A DNA stretch of 13,408 nucleotides from Candidatus Peregrinibacteria bacterium (GCA_023245695.1 JAHFJT010000003.1:1-13408); one strand, 5' to 3'; counted from the stretch's first letter, positions 1 through 7,996 are shown. A program made the numbers and translations. Notes: a model not told the origin generated them from the sequence alone.

Positions 1-3000
1 TCGCCACGCCTTCACGAGATCATGACGAAGATGAAAGAGTCGCAACAAAAAGTGACGGAGTACATACGCGCAGTCAATACGGTGACGCGGCAAATTCTCG
101 CGATGAAGGGACATGGTGTCGGTCTCGAAGCATTTTTCAAAGATGCAGCAAAGTATGCGGCTATCACAGCGGCAGCCGTCGCAGGTGCCGTAGCCATGGG
201 TGCTCTCGTAGCAGCATCAGGAGGAGCTCTGGCAGGACCGGCTCTCTTCCTCGCAAATACCGCAGCGACGTCTCTGGGGGCTGCCATCGGTTCGAACTAC
301 ATGACTGCAGCGATAGAGGGAAATACTGATGCGATAAGCACCGAAAATATGCTGACATCATGGGGACAAGGTGCACTGTTTTCAGGTGCAGGCGCCCTCG
401 CAGGTCAAGCGCTCGGAGCTGGACTCGGGAAAGGAGCAGAACAACTCTCAAAAGCCTTCAATATCGCCCCTGGAAAGATCCTCTCTGCGCCATCGATCCG
501 AGAAGGCATCGCTGCCAGTGGTTTGAAAGGCTACATTCAGCAGATCGCATCAGAAACCAAAGAAGAAATGTTTGAAGATGCCATGCAAAGAATCGGCGAG
601 GGTCTCGCTCCAAACGATCCATGGCTTGGCTTTGTGTTTTCACTTATTCCATCGGCGAGTGGGAAGGCGCGTGACGTACTTCATCATGCAGGGATCGAGA
701 GAGCCGTGACCAACAAAGGCGTGGAAATCACCTACACCAATCAAGCCGAGGCGATTCAGACACTCGAAAAAGCCCATGCACCCGCCGCGATCCTCGAAGC
801 CATTCGCCTCAACCGATTCGCTACGATCGAAGAAGGTGGTATCATGGTCGTCGTTCAGCCAGCGGCAACCCCAAATACCACTACAAGCGCAACCACGGAG
901 GAGCAGACATTCTCTGAAAATCCGGAGCAGAAGAAGCAACAACATCAGGAAGAGTTTGAGAAGGCTTGGGGTGATATATGGAACCAGCGAGAGGGAGCGC
1001 TCGATGTCGGCAAGCTGCGAGAGCAGGCAAAAAAGGGAGAAATCACATGGGATGCCTTCAAGCTTCGTATGCATGAAGTGCAACACACCGCAAAAGATAC
1101 GATGTCGGCCATCCGAAAGGTTATCAGCGAAAATAGAGGGCAGGTGACCGTCGCTCAGATCTATGAAACATACCTTAAAAACTCGGAGATTCCTGTCGAG
1201 CAGCAGCAGATGATCATGGCGACCGCCGTGCACATGCTGCAGATTCGAGAGGATACCGGTGCGATTGTCCAGCAGGTGGCCAAAGAATCAAACCCTCAAG
1301 AATCACTCAAAAATCGCATCATTGCCGCTAGGGGACTGAAAAGTTTTCAGGGAAATATCGAGTACAAAATCATCGATGGAGTCCTTTGTATTCGCTGTGA
1401 AAGTGAAGTGGATTACGCAAAATTCTTTGGAAATCAAGAGTCGCACACTTCTACCGGAGTGGCGCTGACGGCCGATCAAACAGGACTAGGAATTGGAATG
1501 ATTGTGGTCAAACCCCATGTCGCTCTCTCTTCAGAAAGCCCGGTGATTATTCATGAACTCCAACATATCTACAAGCAGGGATCCAATATGCTTGAGCCAG
1601 AGTCGGTGAACGCAGAGCGGTTCCTGAGTCAAACAAAGGGGACACTTCTGACACCCGACGGAATGGTCGATTATGAAGCCATGCGCAATGTCATGCAGGC
1701 AGAAAAAGAGCAGTGCAAGAGCTTGCTGAAAGATGAGGCACTCGCATTCTTGGTGACCAGCCATATGTCGATCGATCATGTATACACGGCTCTGACGGGA
1801 AGAAATGGAGCCTATGATTATTTCGGGAAAAAAGCAGAATCAGATCTTTATGAAAAGATGGGCATACAGGAGGCGCAGGAGCATGCGAAAAATGGAGGTG
1901 AGCTCATCTCGGCATTTTTTACAGAGATGAATATCGTTCACGAGGAGTATCTCAAGGAAACAGAACGAATTGCAGGAGCCCTGGCAGATAGTGTCGATCG
2001 TCTCCATCAGAATGGTATGTCCGATCAAGAGGCTCGAAGTTACTTGAGAGATTATCTCATGTTTGTTCCTGTGAATCAGTGGACATTTGCGCTCGACAAT
2101 TTCAAGCTCCACATGGAACAAGGTGTGCACGAAGACCAATACACACCATTTTTGAATGGATACAAGGATATGTTTGGACAATACAATATGAGTAGTAACT
2201 TCGATGCTGTAATTGCAGCACCATACCGTGCAACCATGGCAAAATTTGAAGATCTGAAGTTGCAAGCGAGAGATCTTCCACAAGAATATCAAGATAAAGT
2301 AAACGCCTACATCGAGGCAGCAACGAAAAACATGAATACCTATGTGAAAGATGGATCGAGAGGAAATATGCGTCCTCTGGAGCAAGGATTGAAGAGGTAT
2401 GAAGCAGTCTCTATTGAATCCTTGCTTTCTATCCGACAGACCGCGGCCCGCATTGCCGAAGAGATGCACGCTCTCCCGGCGGAGCTCCAGAAGCATTATC
2501 AAGGAAGGATATTGAAATTAGAAAAAGAGTGCGTAAAGAATACGCCATTGAATACCCAGCCAAACCTCAATGCCTTGCTCCAGGAAGAGTCTGAGATACG
2601 GCAGGCAGAGCACGATCCAGCATTGTTTGGATTTATTTTGGAGAAAGCAGGCTACATCAGCGGAGACCAGGAGGTTATAGATTTGCTCCAAAACTATAAG
2701 CAAAAACTCGATGAACTTGGATCACTCGAGGCTCCTATCCATGAAGCAGCACGTCGAGATGCCCTTTTGCAAAAATACCCAGAGTTCACGCCTCAGAATA
2801 ATCTCGCTCAAGATATACAAAAATTACAGACGCACGATGCAGAATTGAAAGATCCGACGTCGGTGACAATCCAGGCACTCCTGCAGTATGTGACAGGAGC
2901 TGCAGAATTGATTCATCAGGATAGAGATTCGGCCGTATTCGAAAATATCACTCGATTTGATACAGAGATTGTTCCAAATCTTGAATCTCGTGATGCGACA

Positions 3001-3990
3001 GAGGTTGCTCGTATCTATGAGCAGCTCGTGCTTAAGCTTGGCAGCACGATATCGTGTGATGAGTTCAAGAGTCGACTCACAGCCTATGAAAAGGCGGTTA
3101 CAAACTTTGCAGCCCTGGATGCCCTGAATCAAGAAGGTGACGATTTGCGAAAACAGTCAGCACAGAACATTCGTGAATCACTTCAGAACTTCATGCTGGA
3201 AGAGATCGTGGAGCATGGTCAAAACCCTGAAGAAGTCGAGGCATCGGTACGAGCTGAATACGAAAAAATTCGTCAGACCTCTTCGGTTACCATCAATGTT
3301 CAAGAAAAAGCACTACGCTCAATATATGCAGACGGCGAGTACAAGGTCTATAGCGAGCTTGAAGATAAACATCGCGAAGCACAGTATCTCGATCGTCGTA
3401 CCGCAATAGATCAAAAAATACATCAGGATACGCGCTTCGTGGTCGGTTGTCTTGCGAGCCAAAATGGATTCGATGAATTTGTTGGGCCGGCACCCTTTTA
3501 CGGACATGGCGTCATGACGCTCAAGCCAGAAGCTATCAAAGACCGTGTCGTATTTTTTGAAGGAGACTCAATGACCGCTAAGGATATCGCAGAACATCAG
3601 GCCAATTTACCTCAATGGCTCCTGCGAAAATGGGATAATCTCGCTTCACGAAAACTCGATCTCAAATCCGCCCTCTTCGCCAAAGCGCTCATGGAAAGCT
3701 ATCTCAAACGACGAAACTTTACCCATCAGCACATGCTCTATGTGGAGGCGCATATCACCGCACCTGTGCGCGTAGAGGATCTCCAATCAGTTCAGTACGG
3801 ACTTGTCGGAGAGGATACCGAAAAGCGAGAGGAAAGTTTGCGAGCACTCAGTGAAGACATGAGAAAGGCGCATCCAGATGCTCCAGTGCTCACAACTCAG
3901 CGGCTTACTAGCGTGATAAAGGCGCCAGAAGTGCGTTTCTGGGGGGGAGGACATGGCACCGCAAAACTTACCAATGATGCAGGCTTTTAA
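1..3990 (+). CDS. Giant multidomain protein with HExxH metallopeptidase-like module (5' partial)
   Basis: The frame is open from base 1, so the ATG at 22 is probably internal and the gene starts outside the window. At least 1322 residues are present (numbered here from 22). Seen in order: an Ala/Gly-rich hydrophobic segment (about 45-90) and a second Gly/Ala-rich stretch (about 112-143), resembling glycine-zipper membrane segments; a Gln/Glu-rich linker (about 290-320); a putative zinc metallopeptidase module with H511-E-L-Q-H515 preceded by hydrophobic residues and followed by D571-E572-A-L-A-F, where E572 would fit a gluzincin third zinc ligand; a long helical, partly coiled-coil region (about 620-1130); and a C-terminal domain (about 1138-1310) with Y1160, a G-D-S at 1181-1183 and Y1240-V-E-A-H1244. 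That last pattern loosely resembles ADP-ribosyltransferase-like domains of phage and mobile-element polyvalent proteins; this is a weak impression from memory. Function is unknown; a secreted or membrane-associated effector is one possibility. It converges on yebC with a 12-nt gap and ends in TAA. Confidence 0.85.
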   Translation, partial: SPRLHEIMTKMKESQQKVTEYIRAVNTVTRQILAMKGHGVGLEAFFKDAAKYAAITAAAVAGAVAMGALVAASGGALAGPALFLANTAATSLGAAIGSNYMTAAIEGNTDAISTENMLTSWGQGALFSGAGALAGQALGAGLGKGAEQLSKAFNIAPGKILSAPSIREGIAASGLKGYIQQIASETKEEMFEDAMQRIGEGLAPNDPWLGFVFSLIPSASGKARDVLHHAGIERAVTNKGVEITYTNQAEAIQTLEKAHAPAAILEAIRLNRFATIEEGGIMVVVQPAATPNTTTSATTEEQTFSENPEQKKQQHQEEFEKAWGDIWNQREGALDVGKLREQAKKGEITWDAFKLRMHEVQHTAKDTMSAIRKVISENRGQVTVAQIYETYLKNSEIPVEQQQMIMATAVHMLQIREDTGAIVQQVAKESNPQESLKNRIIAARGLKSFQGNIEYKIIDGVLCIRCESEVDYAKFFGNQESHTSTGVALTADQTGLGIGMIVVKPHVALSSESPVIIHELQHIYKQGSNMLEPESVNAERFLSQTKGTLLTPDGMVDYEAMRNVMQAEKEQCKSLLKDEALAFLVTSHMSIDHVYTALTGRNGAYDYFGKKAESDLYEKMGIQEAQEHAKNGGELISAFFTEMNIVHEEYLKETERIAGALADSVDRLHQNGMSDQEARSYLRDYLMFVPVNQWTFALDNFKLHMEQGVHEDQYTPFLNGYKDMFGQYNMSSNFDAVIAAPYRATMAKFEDLKLQARDLPQEYQDKVNAYIEAATKNMNTYVKDGSRGNMRPLEQGLKRYEAVSIESLLSIRQTAARIAEEMHALPAELQKHYQGRILKLEKECVKNTPLNTQPNLNALLQEESEIRQAEHDPALFGFILEKAGYISGDQEVIDLLQNYKQKLDELGSLEAPIHEAARRDALLQKYPEFTPQNNLAQDIQKLQTHDAELKDPTSVTIQALLQYVTGAAELIHQDRDSAVFENITRFDTEIVPNLESRDATEVARIYEQLVLKLGSTISCDEFKSRLTAYEKAVTNFAALDALNQEGDDLRKQSAQNIRESLQNFMLEEIVEHGQNPEEVEASVRAEYEKIRQTSSVTINVQEKALRSIYADGEYKVYSELEDKHREAQYLDRRTAIDQKIHQDTRFVVGCLASQNGFDEFVGPAPFYGHGVMTLKPEAIKDRVVFFEGDSMTAKDIAEHQANLPQWLLRKWDNLASRKLDLKSALFAKALMESYLKRRNFTHQHMLYVEAHITAPVRVEDLQSVQYGLVGEDTEKREESLRALSEDMRKAHPDAPVLTTQRLTSVIKAPEVRFWGGGHGTAKLTNDAGF

Positions 3991-4002
3991 TACGTTGATT
4001 GC

Positions 4003-4749
4003 TTACACCTCCTCCGCGATCGAGTCGGCGATCTCAAAGTTGCTGTAGACGTTCGTGACGTCGTCATCGTCTTCGAGGAGCTCGATAAGTTTCAAAACAG
4101 AGCGTGCTTTTTCAGCGTCCTCGATCATGACAGTGTTCTTCGGAAGGTAGGTGATTTCACTCTTCGAGATCGTGTAGCCAGCTTTTTCGAGGGCGACTTT
4201 TACCGCATGGAGATCAGAAGGATCGGTCTTTGCCTCGACGATATTTTCGTGGACGCTCACGTCAGACGCACCTGCGTCGATAGCCGCGAGCTCAATATCA
4301 TCGACTGACTTTCCACTCGCATCAATCTCAAGCAGCCCCACGCGATCAAACATCCACGCGACCGTTCCGGCCGCACCGATTTCACCGCCATTTTTCATCA
4401 AAATAAGTTTCACACTCTGAAGTGAACGATTTTTATTGTCCGTCAGAACATCGACGAGCATGACCGTATTCGCAGGACCACGAGCCTCATACAGCGCATC
4501 CACGATGACGGTGTCGTCCTTGAGCTCGCCCGTACCTTTCTTGATCGCACGTTCTACATTCGCATTCGGAACACCGTCCGCCTTCGCACGTTCAACCGCA
4601 GAGCGAAGGGTCGGATTGATCGCCATATCGCCACCACTTCGGGCCGCGACTTCGATCAACTTTCCGTGTTTGGAGTAAGACTTACCTTTTTTGGCATCGG
4701 TGACGGATTTTCGAGCTTGAATATTGTGCCACTTGGAATGACCAGACAT
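4003..4749 (-). CDS. yebC: YebC/PmpR-family DNA-binding regulatory / translation-associated protein
   Basis: A 248-aa protein of normal family length. It begins MSGHSKWHNIQARKS, the characteristic YebC N-terminus, followed by a Lys-rich DAKKGKSYSKHGKLI segment and the conserved NPTLRSAVERAKADGVPN and IERAIKKGTG-like blocks (here VERAIKKGTG). The second and third domains are present: YEARGP near 88-93, LTDNKNRS, GGEIGAAGTVAWMF and a C-terminal region with ITYLPKNTV. It ends in an acidic tail. The family is known as DNA-binding transcriptional regulators (PmpR) and, in more recent work, as factors that help ribosomes through proline-rich stretches; which role applies here cannot be told from sequence. 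There is no ruvC operon next to it as in many bacteria. A promoter-like element lies 8 nt upstream of the ATG, suggesting a nearly leaderless mRNA. No Shine-Dalgarno is visible. Stop is TAA. Confidence 0.96.
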   Translation of the reverse strand: MSGHSKWHNIQARKSVTDAKKGKSYSKHGKLIEVAARSGGDMAINPTLRSAVERAKADGVPNANVERAIKKGTGELKDDTVIVDALYEARGPANTVMLVDVLTDNKNRSLQSVKLILMKNGGEIGAAGTVAWMFDRVGLLEIDASGKSVDDIELAAIDAGASDVSVHENIVEAKTDPSDLHAVKVALEKAGYTISKSEITYLPKNTVMIEDAEKARSVLKLIELLEDDDDVTNVYSNFEIADSIAEEV

Positions 4750-4757
4750 ATCAGATT

Positions 4758-4786
4758 CGTTTAAGAAGTACGTGGAATTCTCTCAA
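4758..4786 (-). promoter_or_regulatory. Candidate sigma70-type promoter of yebC
   Basis: On the minus strand, TTGAGA (4781-4786) matches five of six -35 bases, followed by a 17-nt spacer and TAAACG (4758-4763), which matches the -10 consensus at only three positions. The start codon begins at 4749, nine bases after the -10 element, so transcription would start within one or two bases of the ATG. The -10 is weak, so this is tentative. Confidence 0.35.
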
Positions 4787-4795
4787 ATAGACCAG

Positions 4796-4842
4796 AAAAA
4801 TTCTAGCCCTTTCCGTGCTATTTGGCAATTGACGAGGCTAGA
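4796..4842 (-). terminator. Candidate intrinsic terminator of the 314-aa gene
   Basis: In the minus-strand transcript, TCTAGCC (4842-4836) pairs perfectly with GGCTAGA (4808-4802) and is followed within one base by a run of five U (4800-4796). The 5' arm contains the TAG stop codon of the upstream 314-aa gene. The loop is long (27 nt) and has little internal structure, which lowers confidence. It would separate that gene from yebC's own promoter just downstream. Confidence 0.4.
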
Positions 4843-5782
4843 GATCGATGGGAGAGAGCGTGATCGGAGCTTCCAGATCCGCCGGCGTCTCTTCGGGTTC
4901 TCGAGATTCTTCAGGCTCAATATATTTCTCAAACTGCAAAGGCTCCATACGTATGGGCTGTTCCTCGTCGGGCAGTACCGCAGGCGGCTCAAGCCTGAAA
5001 AGATCCTCTCCAAAAAGCACACGCTCATAGTACAAAAGTCGATTGATGGCTCCCGGAGAAAGAGATTCCCGAAGCATATCACCATATCGATCGAGTGCCA
5101 TATTGAACGACGAAAAGTCGATCGGAGATCGCTTCGCATCTTCAAAGGCCATGGTGAGCGAGCTCGGAAAACACTGCTCAAGTTCGGCCTGAACCTTGAG
5201 ATGAAACTGCTCAAGAGAATTTTTTTTCTTTTCAATTTCAAACTCCTCGTCAGACATTTCCTGGCGCAAGTCGTGAGTCCGCGTGCTGACCGACAGATCA
5301 AAATTTTGCATCACGAGGCGGTACACTGTATCCGGAACTCGAAATCCAATTGTCACCATCTCGGCCATCTCCGAAGAATTACTGATAATAATAGGCTGCC
5401 AGCCTTTTTGAAGAAGGTGGTAGAGCTCTCGTCCACCGCTTGTCGCCTTGAGTTCTTTGTAACGCGCCGCGTACGCTTCCCATGACTGGGTGCCACTTGC
5501 ATCCTCCAGAAGACTCGTTTTGAGCAAAATACGTCGAAATCCATGAGCCGCCCCCCGCTCAGTTTCTACGTCGAGAACCTGTCCATGAACCGTCTGCTGA
5601 AGCGACGCAATATCGTGGTGAAGATCGCCCCCAAGGGACTCACGTGCTCGATCGCGCTCGCTGTGCTCTCGCGCGTGAATCGCCGCTACCGGCTGCCGAA
5701 TCTCAATATCTCGCGGCTGATCGATGAAAGGCATAGGAAGGAGGGGTGAGGGTATGCCGACACGTAGGATGGGGATAACCAT
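4838..5782 (-). CDS. Hypothetical protein, coiled-coil with acidic C-terminus
   Basis: A 314-aa soluble protein that I do not recognise. The N-terminal ~100 residues are polar and rich in His, Arg and Glu, with no signal peptide or membrane segment. A mixed central part (about 100-175) contains EAYAARYKELKATSGGREL and a hydrophobic WQPIIISNSSEMAEM stretch. A strongly charged helix around 178-205 (MSDEEFEIEKKKNSLEQFH) is likely coiled coil. The last ~45 residues are Pro/Glu-rich and probably disordered. The ATG at 5782 is the longest start; a promoter-like -10 overlaps it, so the ATG at 5734 (Met17, MPFIDQPRD) may be the real start, giving 298 aa. Neither has a Shine-Dalgarno. It is divergent from the tandem-repeat gene and lies upstream of yebC on the same strand, from which a candidate terminator separates it. 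Stop is TAG. Confidence 0.75.
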   Translation of the reverse strand: MVIPILRVGIPSPLLPMPFIDQPRDIEIRQPVAAIHAREHSERDRARESLGGDLHHDIASLQQTVHGQVLDVETERGAAHGFRRILLKTSLLEDASGTQSWEAYAARYKELKATSGGRELYHLLQKGWQPIIISNSSEMAEMVTIGFRVPDTVYRLVMQNFDLSVSTRTHDLRQEMSDEEFEIEKKKNSLEQFHLKVQAELEQCFPSSLTMAFEDAKRSPIDFSSFNMALDRYGDMLRESLSPGAINRLLYYERVLFGEDLFRLEPPAVLPDEEQPIRMEPLQFEKYIEPEESREPEETPADLEAPITLSPIDL

Positions 5783-5807
5783 ATCACAGACGAAATACGG
5801 GTTTCAA
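5778..5807 (-). promoter_or_regulatory. Candidate promoter of the 314-aa gene
   Basis: Minus strand TTGAAA (5802-5807, five of six -35 bases), an 18-nt spacer, then TATGGT (5778-5783, four of six -10 bases). The -10 overlaps the first ATG at 5782. If used, translation would begin further downstream, for example at 5734. Confidence 0.3.
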
Positions 5808-5811
5808 CACA

Positions 5812-5835
5812 AAGCTGTCCAGCTTCGCCCCGGGG
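5812..5835. promoter_or_regulatory. Dyad symmetries in divergent intergenic region
   Basis: Two adjacent symmetric elements lie between the two divergent -35 boxes: AAGCT (5812-5816), four bases, then AGCTT (5821-5825); and the 8-base palindrome CCCCGGGG (5828-5835). They stand out as GC-rich in an otherwise AT-rich spacer and could bind a regulator shared by both genes. Short dyads of this size can occur by chance. Confidence 0.25.
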
Positions 5836-5841
5836 AGGAAA

Positions 5842-5870
5842 TTGACATATGTAGAAAAAAATGTTAAAGT
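5842..5870 (+). promoter_or_regulatory. Candidate sigma70-type promoter of the tandem-repeat gene
   Basis: A perfect -35 TTGACA (5842-5847), a 17-nt spacer, and TAAAGT (5865-5870), matching four of six -10 bases. Transcription would start near 5877. This is downstream of the ATG at 5861, so that ATG cannot be used from this promoter; the in-frame ATG at 5891 becomes the start, with a leader of about 14 nt. Confidence 0.55.
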
Positions 5871-5890
5871 GCAACACTCTTAAAAATGTC

Positions 5891-7996
5891 ATGAATTCAA
5901 TCTCACCAATAGAACAAATCTGGCAAGAAAAAGACCCAGAAACGCAGGAGCGCCTCGGGCGTGAGTATCGTCGTATGCTTTTGAGTGCGCTCGTAGTGGC
6001 CGAGCACTTTCGCCAAGAAGGAAGAGAGATGCGAGATATTATTCATCACCTAGATCGGCTCGAAAAATGGATGGTAACCACTTTCGCGCCAAGTGCCGCG
6101 CCAGACGTCAAAAAATTATCAGACGACGAAGAACGACGCATCGGACGGCTCATGCTGGGAGAAGGGGGAAAAGCAATTAATGACGTTCTTTCAATCGCTG
6201 CAACGTCGCATGCGCAGGTTTTACAGACGCTCGTAAATGAGTCATCTCGACCATCGCTTACGGTACTCCCACACGGCGTACAAGTGCGACATGTAGATGG
6301 CGTGATGCTTCCACCCGCGCGCGAGAGACATATGCCGAATGGAGACGCGCCATGGATCGAGTCAAAGAATGTGATCCCACGTCTCGAAATGCTCCTGGAT
6401 GTTCTGAAGGGTGAAGGTGTCGACATGTCGACCATAGAAGTTATCGAAGGAGAGGCTCCTGAAAAAAGCTTTCGCTACTTGCCGTACTGGTGCATTCAGA
6501 TACCCGGAGTGAACAAGCAAGTCCTGATCTGTGAGCAGGAAAAACAAGGCACCTATGTCATCCATGGCACGATTCCGCTCCATGAGATTTTCGTATTGAG
6601 CAAAGATGAGCTCCTCGAAAAAGACACTCCAAAAATAGAGATGATCTCGTACTGGTCCCAGCGATCATGGAAATCAAAAATATCCCAAGTACTTTTTGAC
6701 GATGAGAAAAAGAAAAATATGCGAGCCGAAATTGCAGGAGAGATAAAACAAATATACACAGTAGAGAGGTGGATTGAGATGACAAATTTTCAAAAAAGAG
6801 ATCTCAAAATAGGTGAAAAAAAGTACTCCAAAATTGCGAGTGATATGGGGGTTCCGTTAGTCGATAAAAACATGACCCAGGAATCACATCTCGAGCTTGC
6901 TGCCGTGATCTATGGTGAAGAGAATCCTGTCCTAGCGCCGCATCTCAAAAAAATGCGTGCTCGAGTTGAAAAAGAGCGAGAGCTTGGTGAGGATCCTGAG
7001 AAGTGGCGGCCGGTTATTCGGGCAGAGTATTCCTATGAGAGATGGATGGCGCTTACAGCTGAAGAAAGACTGAAGTTTGATTTTTTCGGAAAGTCTCTAT
7101 ACCTATTGGCCGTAATATTTGGCGTAAAGGATAAGAGAGGCGTAGTGATAGTGCGAACTGAGATTTTGAAGCTCACCTTAGCGGTATTTAATGATATTCC
7201 ACAGGAAGAGCGAGAAAAGCTCGAGATGGAAATTCAGAAAATTGAAAAAGCAGAAGAGCTGAAGGGTAATCCTGAGAAATTAAAAGAACAAATAAAGGAG
7301 ACATATACGTCGGCCGATTGGGTAGGGATGACATATGAAGTGTATTCAAAAATAAATATTGGAGGACTAGGAATAGACAGTATTGCTTCTGTATTTGGCG
7401 TTCCAAGAGTGTTTCCGGGATCACGAATTGTATTTATGCAGCTTGGAGCTGTGATATATGGAAAGGATGATGAGCATATTAAAAAACATATGGATCAGTT
7501 GGAGATACTTGAAGATTCAGAAAAGCTCAAAGAGATACTTCGCAAAAAATACACGGCTGAGGAGTGGGCAAATATGGAAGTTCCGGAAAAGAAAGAGTTC
7601 CAGCTGTATGGAATAGGTTTACTCGGAATTGGCACATTGGTGGGGTATAAGGGTAAGCCTGTCTCGTACCACATCGACCACCTCAAGATTGGAGCTCTCA
7701 TTTTCGAAAAAGAGGATGTTGAAAAATATATACGCCCTGACCTAGATAACGCTATAAAAGCAGAGGAGCTTGGTGATGATCAAGACAAGTGGAGGGATGA
7801 AATTACCAAGCGGTACACCCGTAAGCAGTGGGCGAATATGGGCGGGCCTGAGCGGCGTCAGGTGAGTATTTATGGTAAAAGAATGACAAGTATCGCCACT
7901 ATTTTTGGTGCTGAGAGAAATATTCTGAGTAGCAATGAAGCATATCGAAAATTGACTGATACGATTTTCAGTTCAAATAAAGACGATACTCTCTAG
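5891..7996 (+). CDS. Tandem-repeat protein with five ~90-aa HTH-like repeats, function unknown
   Basis: I chose the ATG at 5891 (701 aa, MNSISPIEQ) over the in-frame ATG at 5861 because the promoter overlaps the latter. Residues 1-90 are charged and helical. A compact segment around 195-245 contains P198-Y-W-C-I-Q-I-P-G-V-N-K-Q, then I-C214-E-Q and a TYV strand; it looks like a small folded domain of unknown type. From residue 285 to the end there are five tandem repeats, with the conserved Trp at 294, 385, 477, 559 and 647. Each repeat reads roughly I-K-x-x-Y-T-x-x-x-W-x-x-M, a charged turn, then G-x-x-L-x-x-I-A-x-x-F-G-V, a variable linker, L-x-L-x-A-x-I-x-G and a charged helix ending in E-L-G-x-D-P-E-K-W. 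The I-A-x-x-F-G-V core resembles the turn of helix-turn-helix units. No signal peptide or membrane segment is seen. I infer a nucleic-acid- or protein-binding scaffold. Stop is TAG. Confidence 0.88.
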   Translation: MNSISPIEQIWQEKDPETQERLGREYRRMLLSALVVAEHFRQEGREMRDIIHHLDRLEKWMVTTFAPSAAPDVKKLSDDEERRIGRLMLGEGGKAINDVLSIAATSHAQVLQTLVNESSRPSLTVLPHGVQVRHVDGVMLPPARERHMPNGDAPWIESKNVIPRLEMLLDVLKGEGVDMSTIEVIEGEAPEKSFRYLPYWCIQIPGVNKQVLICEQEKQGTYVIHGTIPLHEIFVLSKDELLEKDTPKIEMISYWSQRSWKSKISQVLFDDEKKKNMRAEIAGEIKQIYTVERWIEMTNFQKRDLKIGEKKYSKIASDMGVPLVDKNMTQESHLELAAVIYGEENPVLAPHLKKMRARVEKERELGEDPEKWRPVIRAEYSYERWMALTAEERLKFDFFGKSLYLLAVIFGVKDKRGVVIVRTEILKLTLAVFNDIPQEEREKLEMEIQKIEKAEELKGNPEKLKEQIKETYTSADWVGMTYEVYSKINIGGLGIDSIASVFGVPRVFPGSRIVFMQLGAVIYGKDDEHIKKHMDQLEILEDSEKLKEILRKKYTAEEWANMEVPEKKEFQLYGIGLLGIGTLVGYKGKPVSYHIDHLKIGALIFEKEDVEKYIRPDLDNAIKAEELGDDQDKWRDEITKRYTRKQWANMGGPERRQVSIYGKRMTSIATIFGAERNILSSNEAYRKLTDTIFSSNKDDTL
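6743..7996 (+). repeat. Five protein-coding tandem repeats (82-92 aa period)
   Basis: Repeat units begin at 6743, 7016, 7292, 7538 and 7802; the last unit is shortened and ends at the stop. The conserved Trp codons lie at 6770, 7043, 7319, 7565 and 7829, giving Trp-to-Trp spacings of 91, 92, 82 and 88 residues. The similarity is visible in the protein but not as long DNA identity, so the duplications are old. Units 4 and 5 share W-A-N-M, while unit 2 departs most (W-M-A-L) and has the longest linker. Confidence 0.8.

Noticed and set aside
640..1233. Long antisense open frame inside the giant gene (also 1840-2502)
   Set aside because: Composition is Leu/Cys/His/Arg-rich without any recognisable motif, and the plus-strand frame is continuous across both; they are shadow frames.
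3941..3947. Run of seven G near the end of the giant gene as a frameshift site
   Set aside because: The frame as given ends 12 nt before yebC in a sensible TAA. Nothing in the sequence shows that another frame is used, although a sequencing error in the run would change the last residues.
5849..5854. ATG at 5849 as a start for the repeat gene
   Set aside because: It is followed at once by TAG (ATG TAG) and lies within the promoter spacer.
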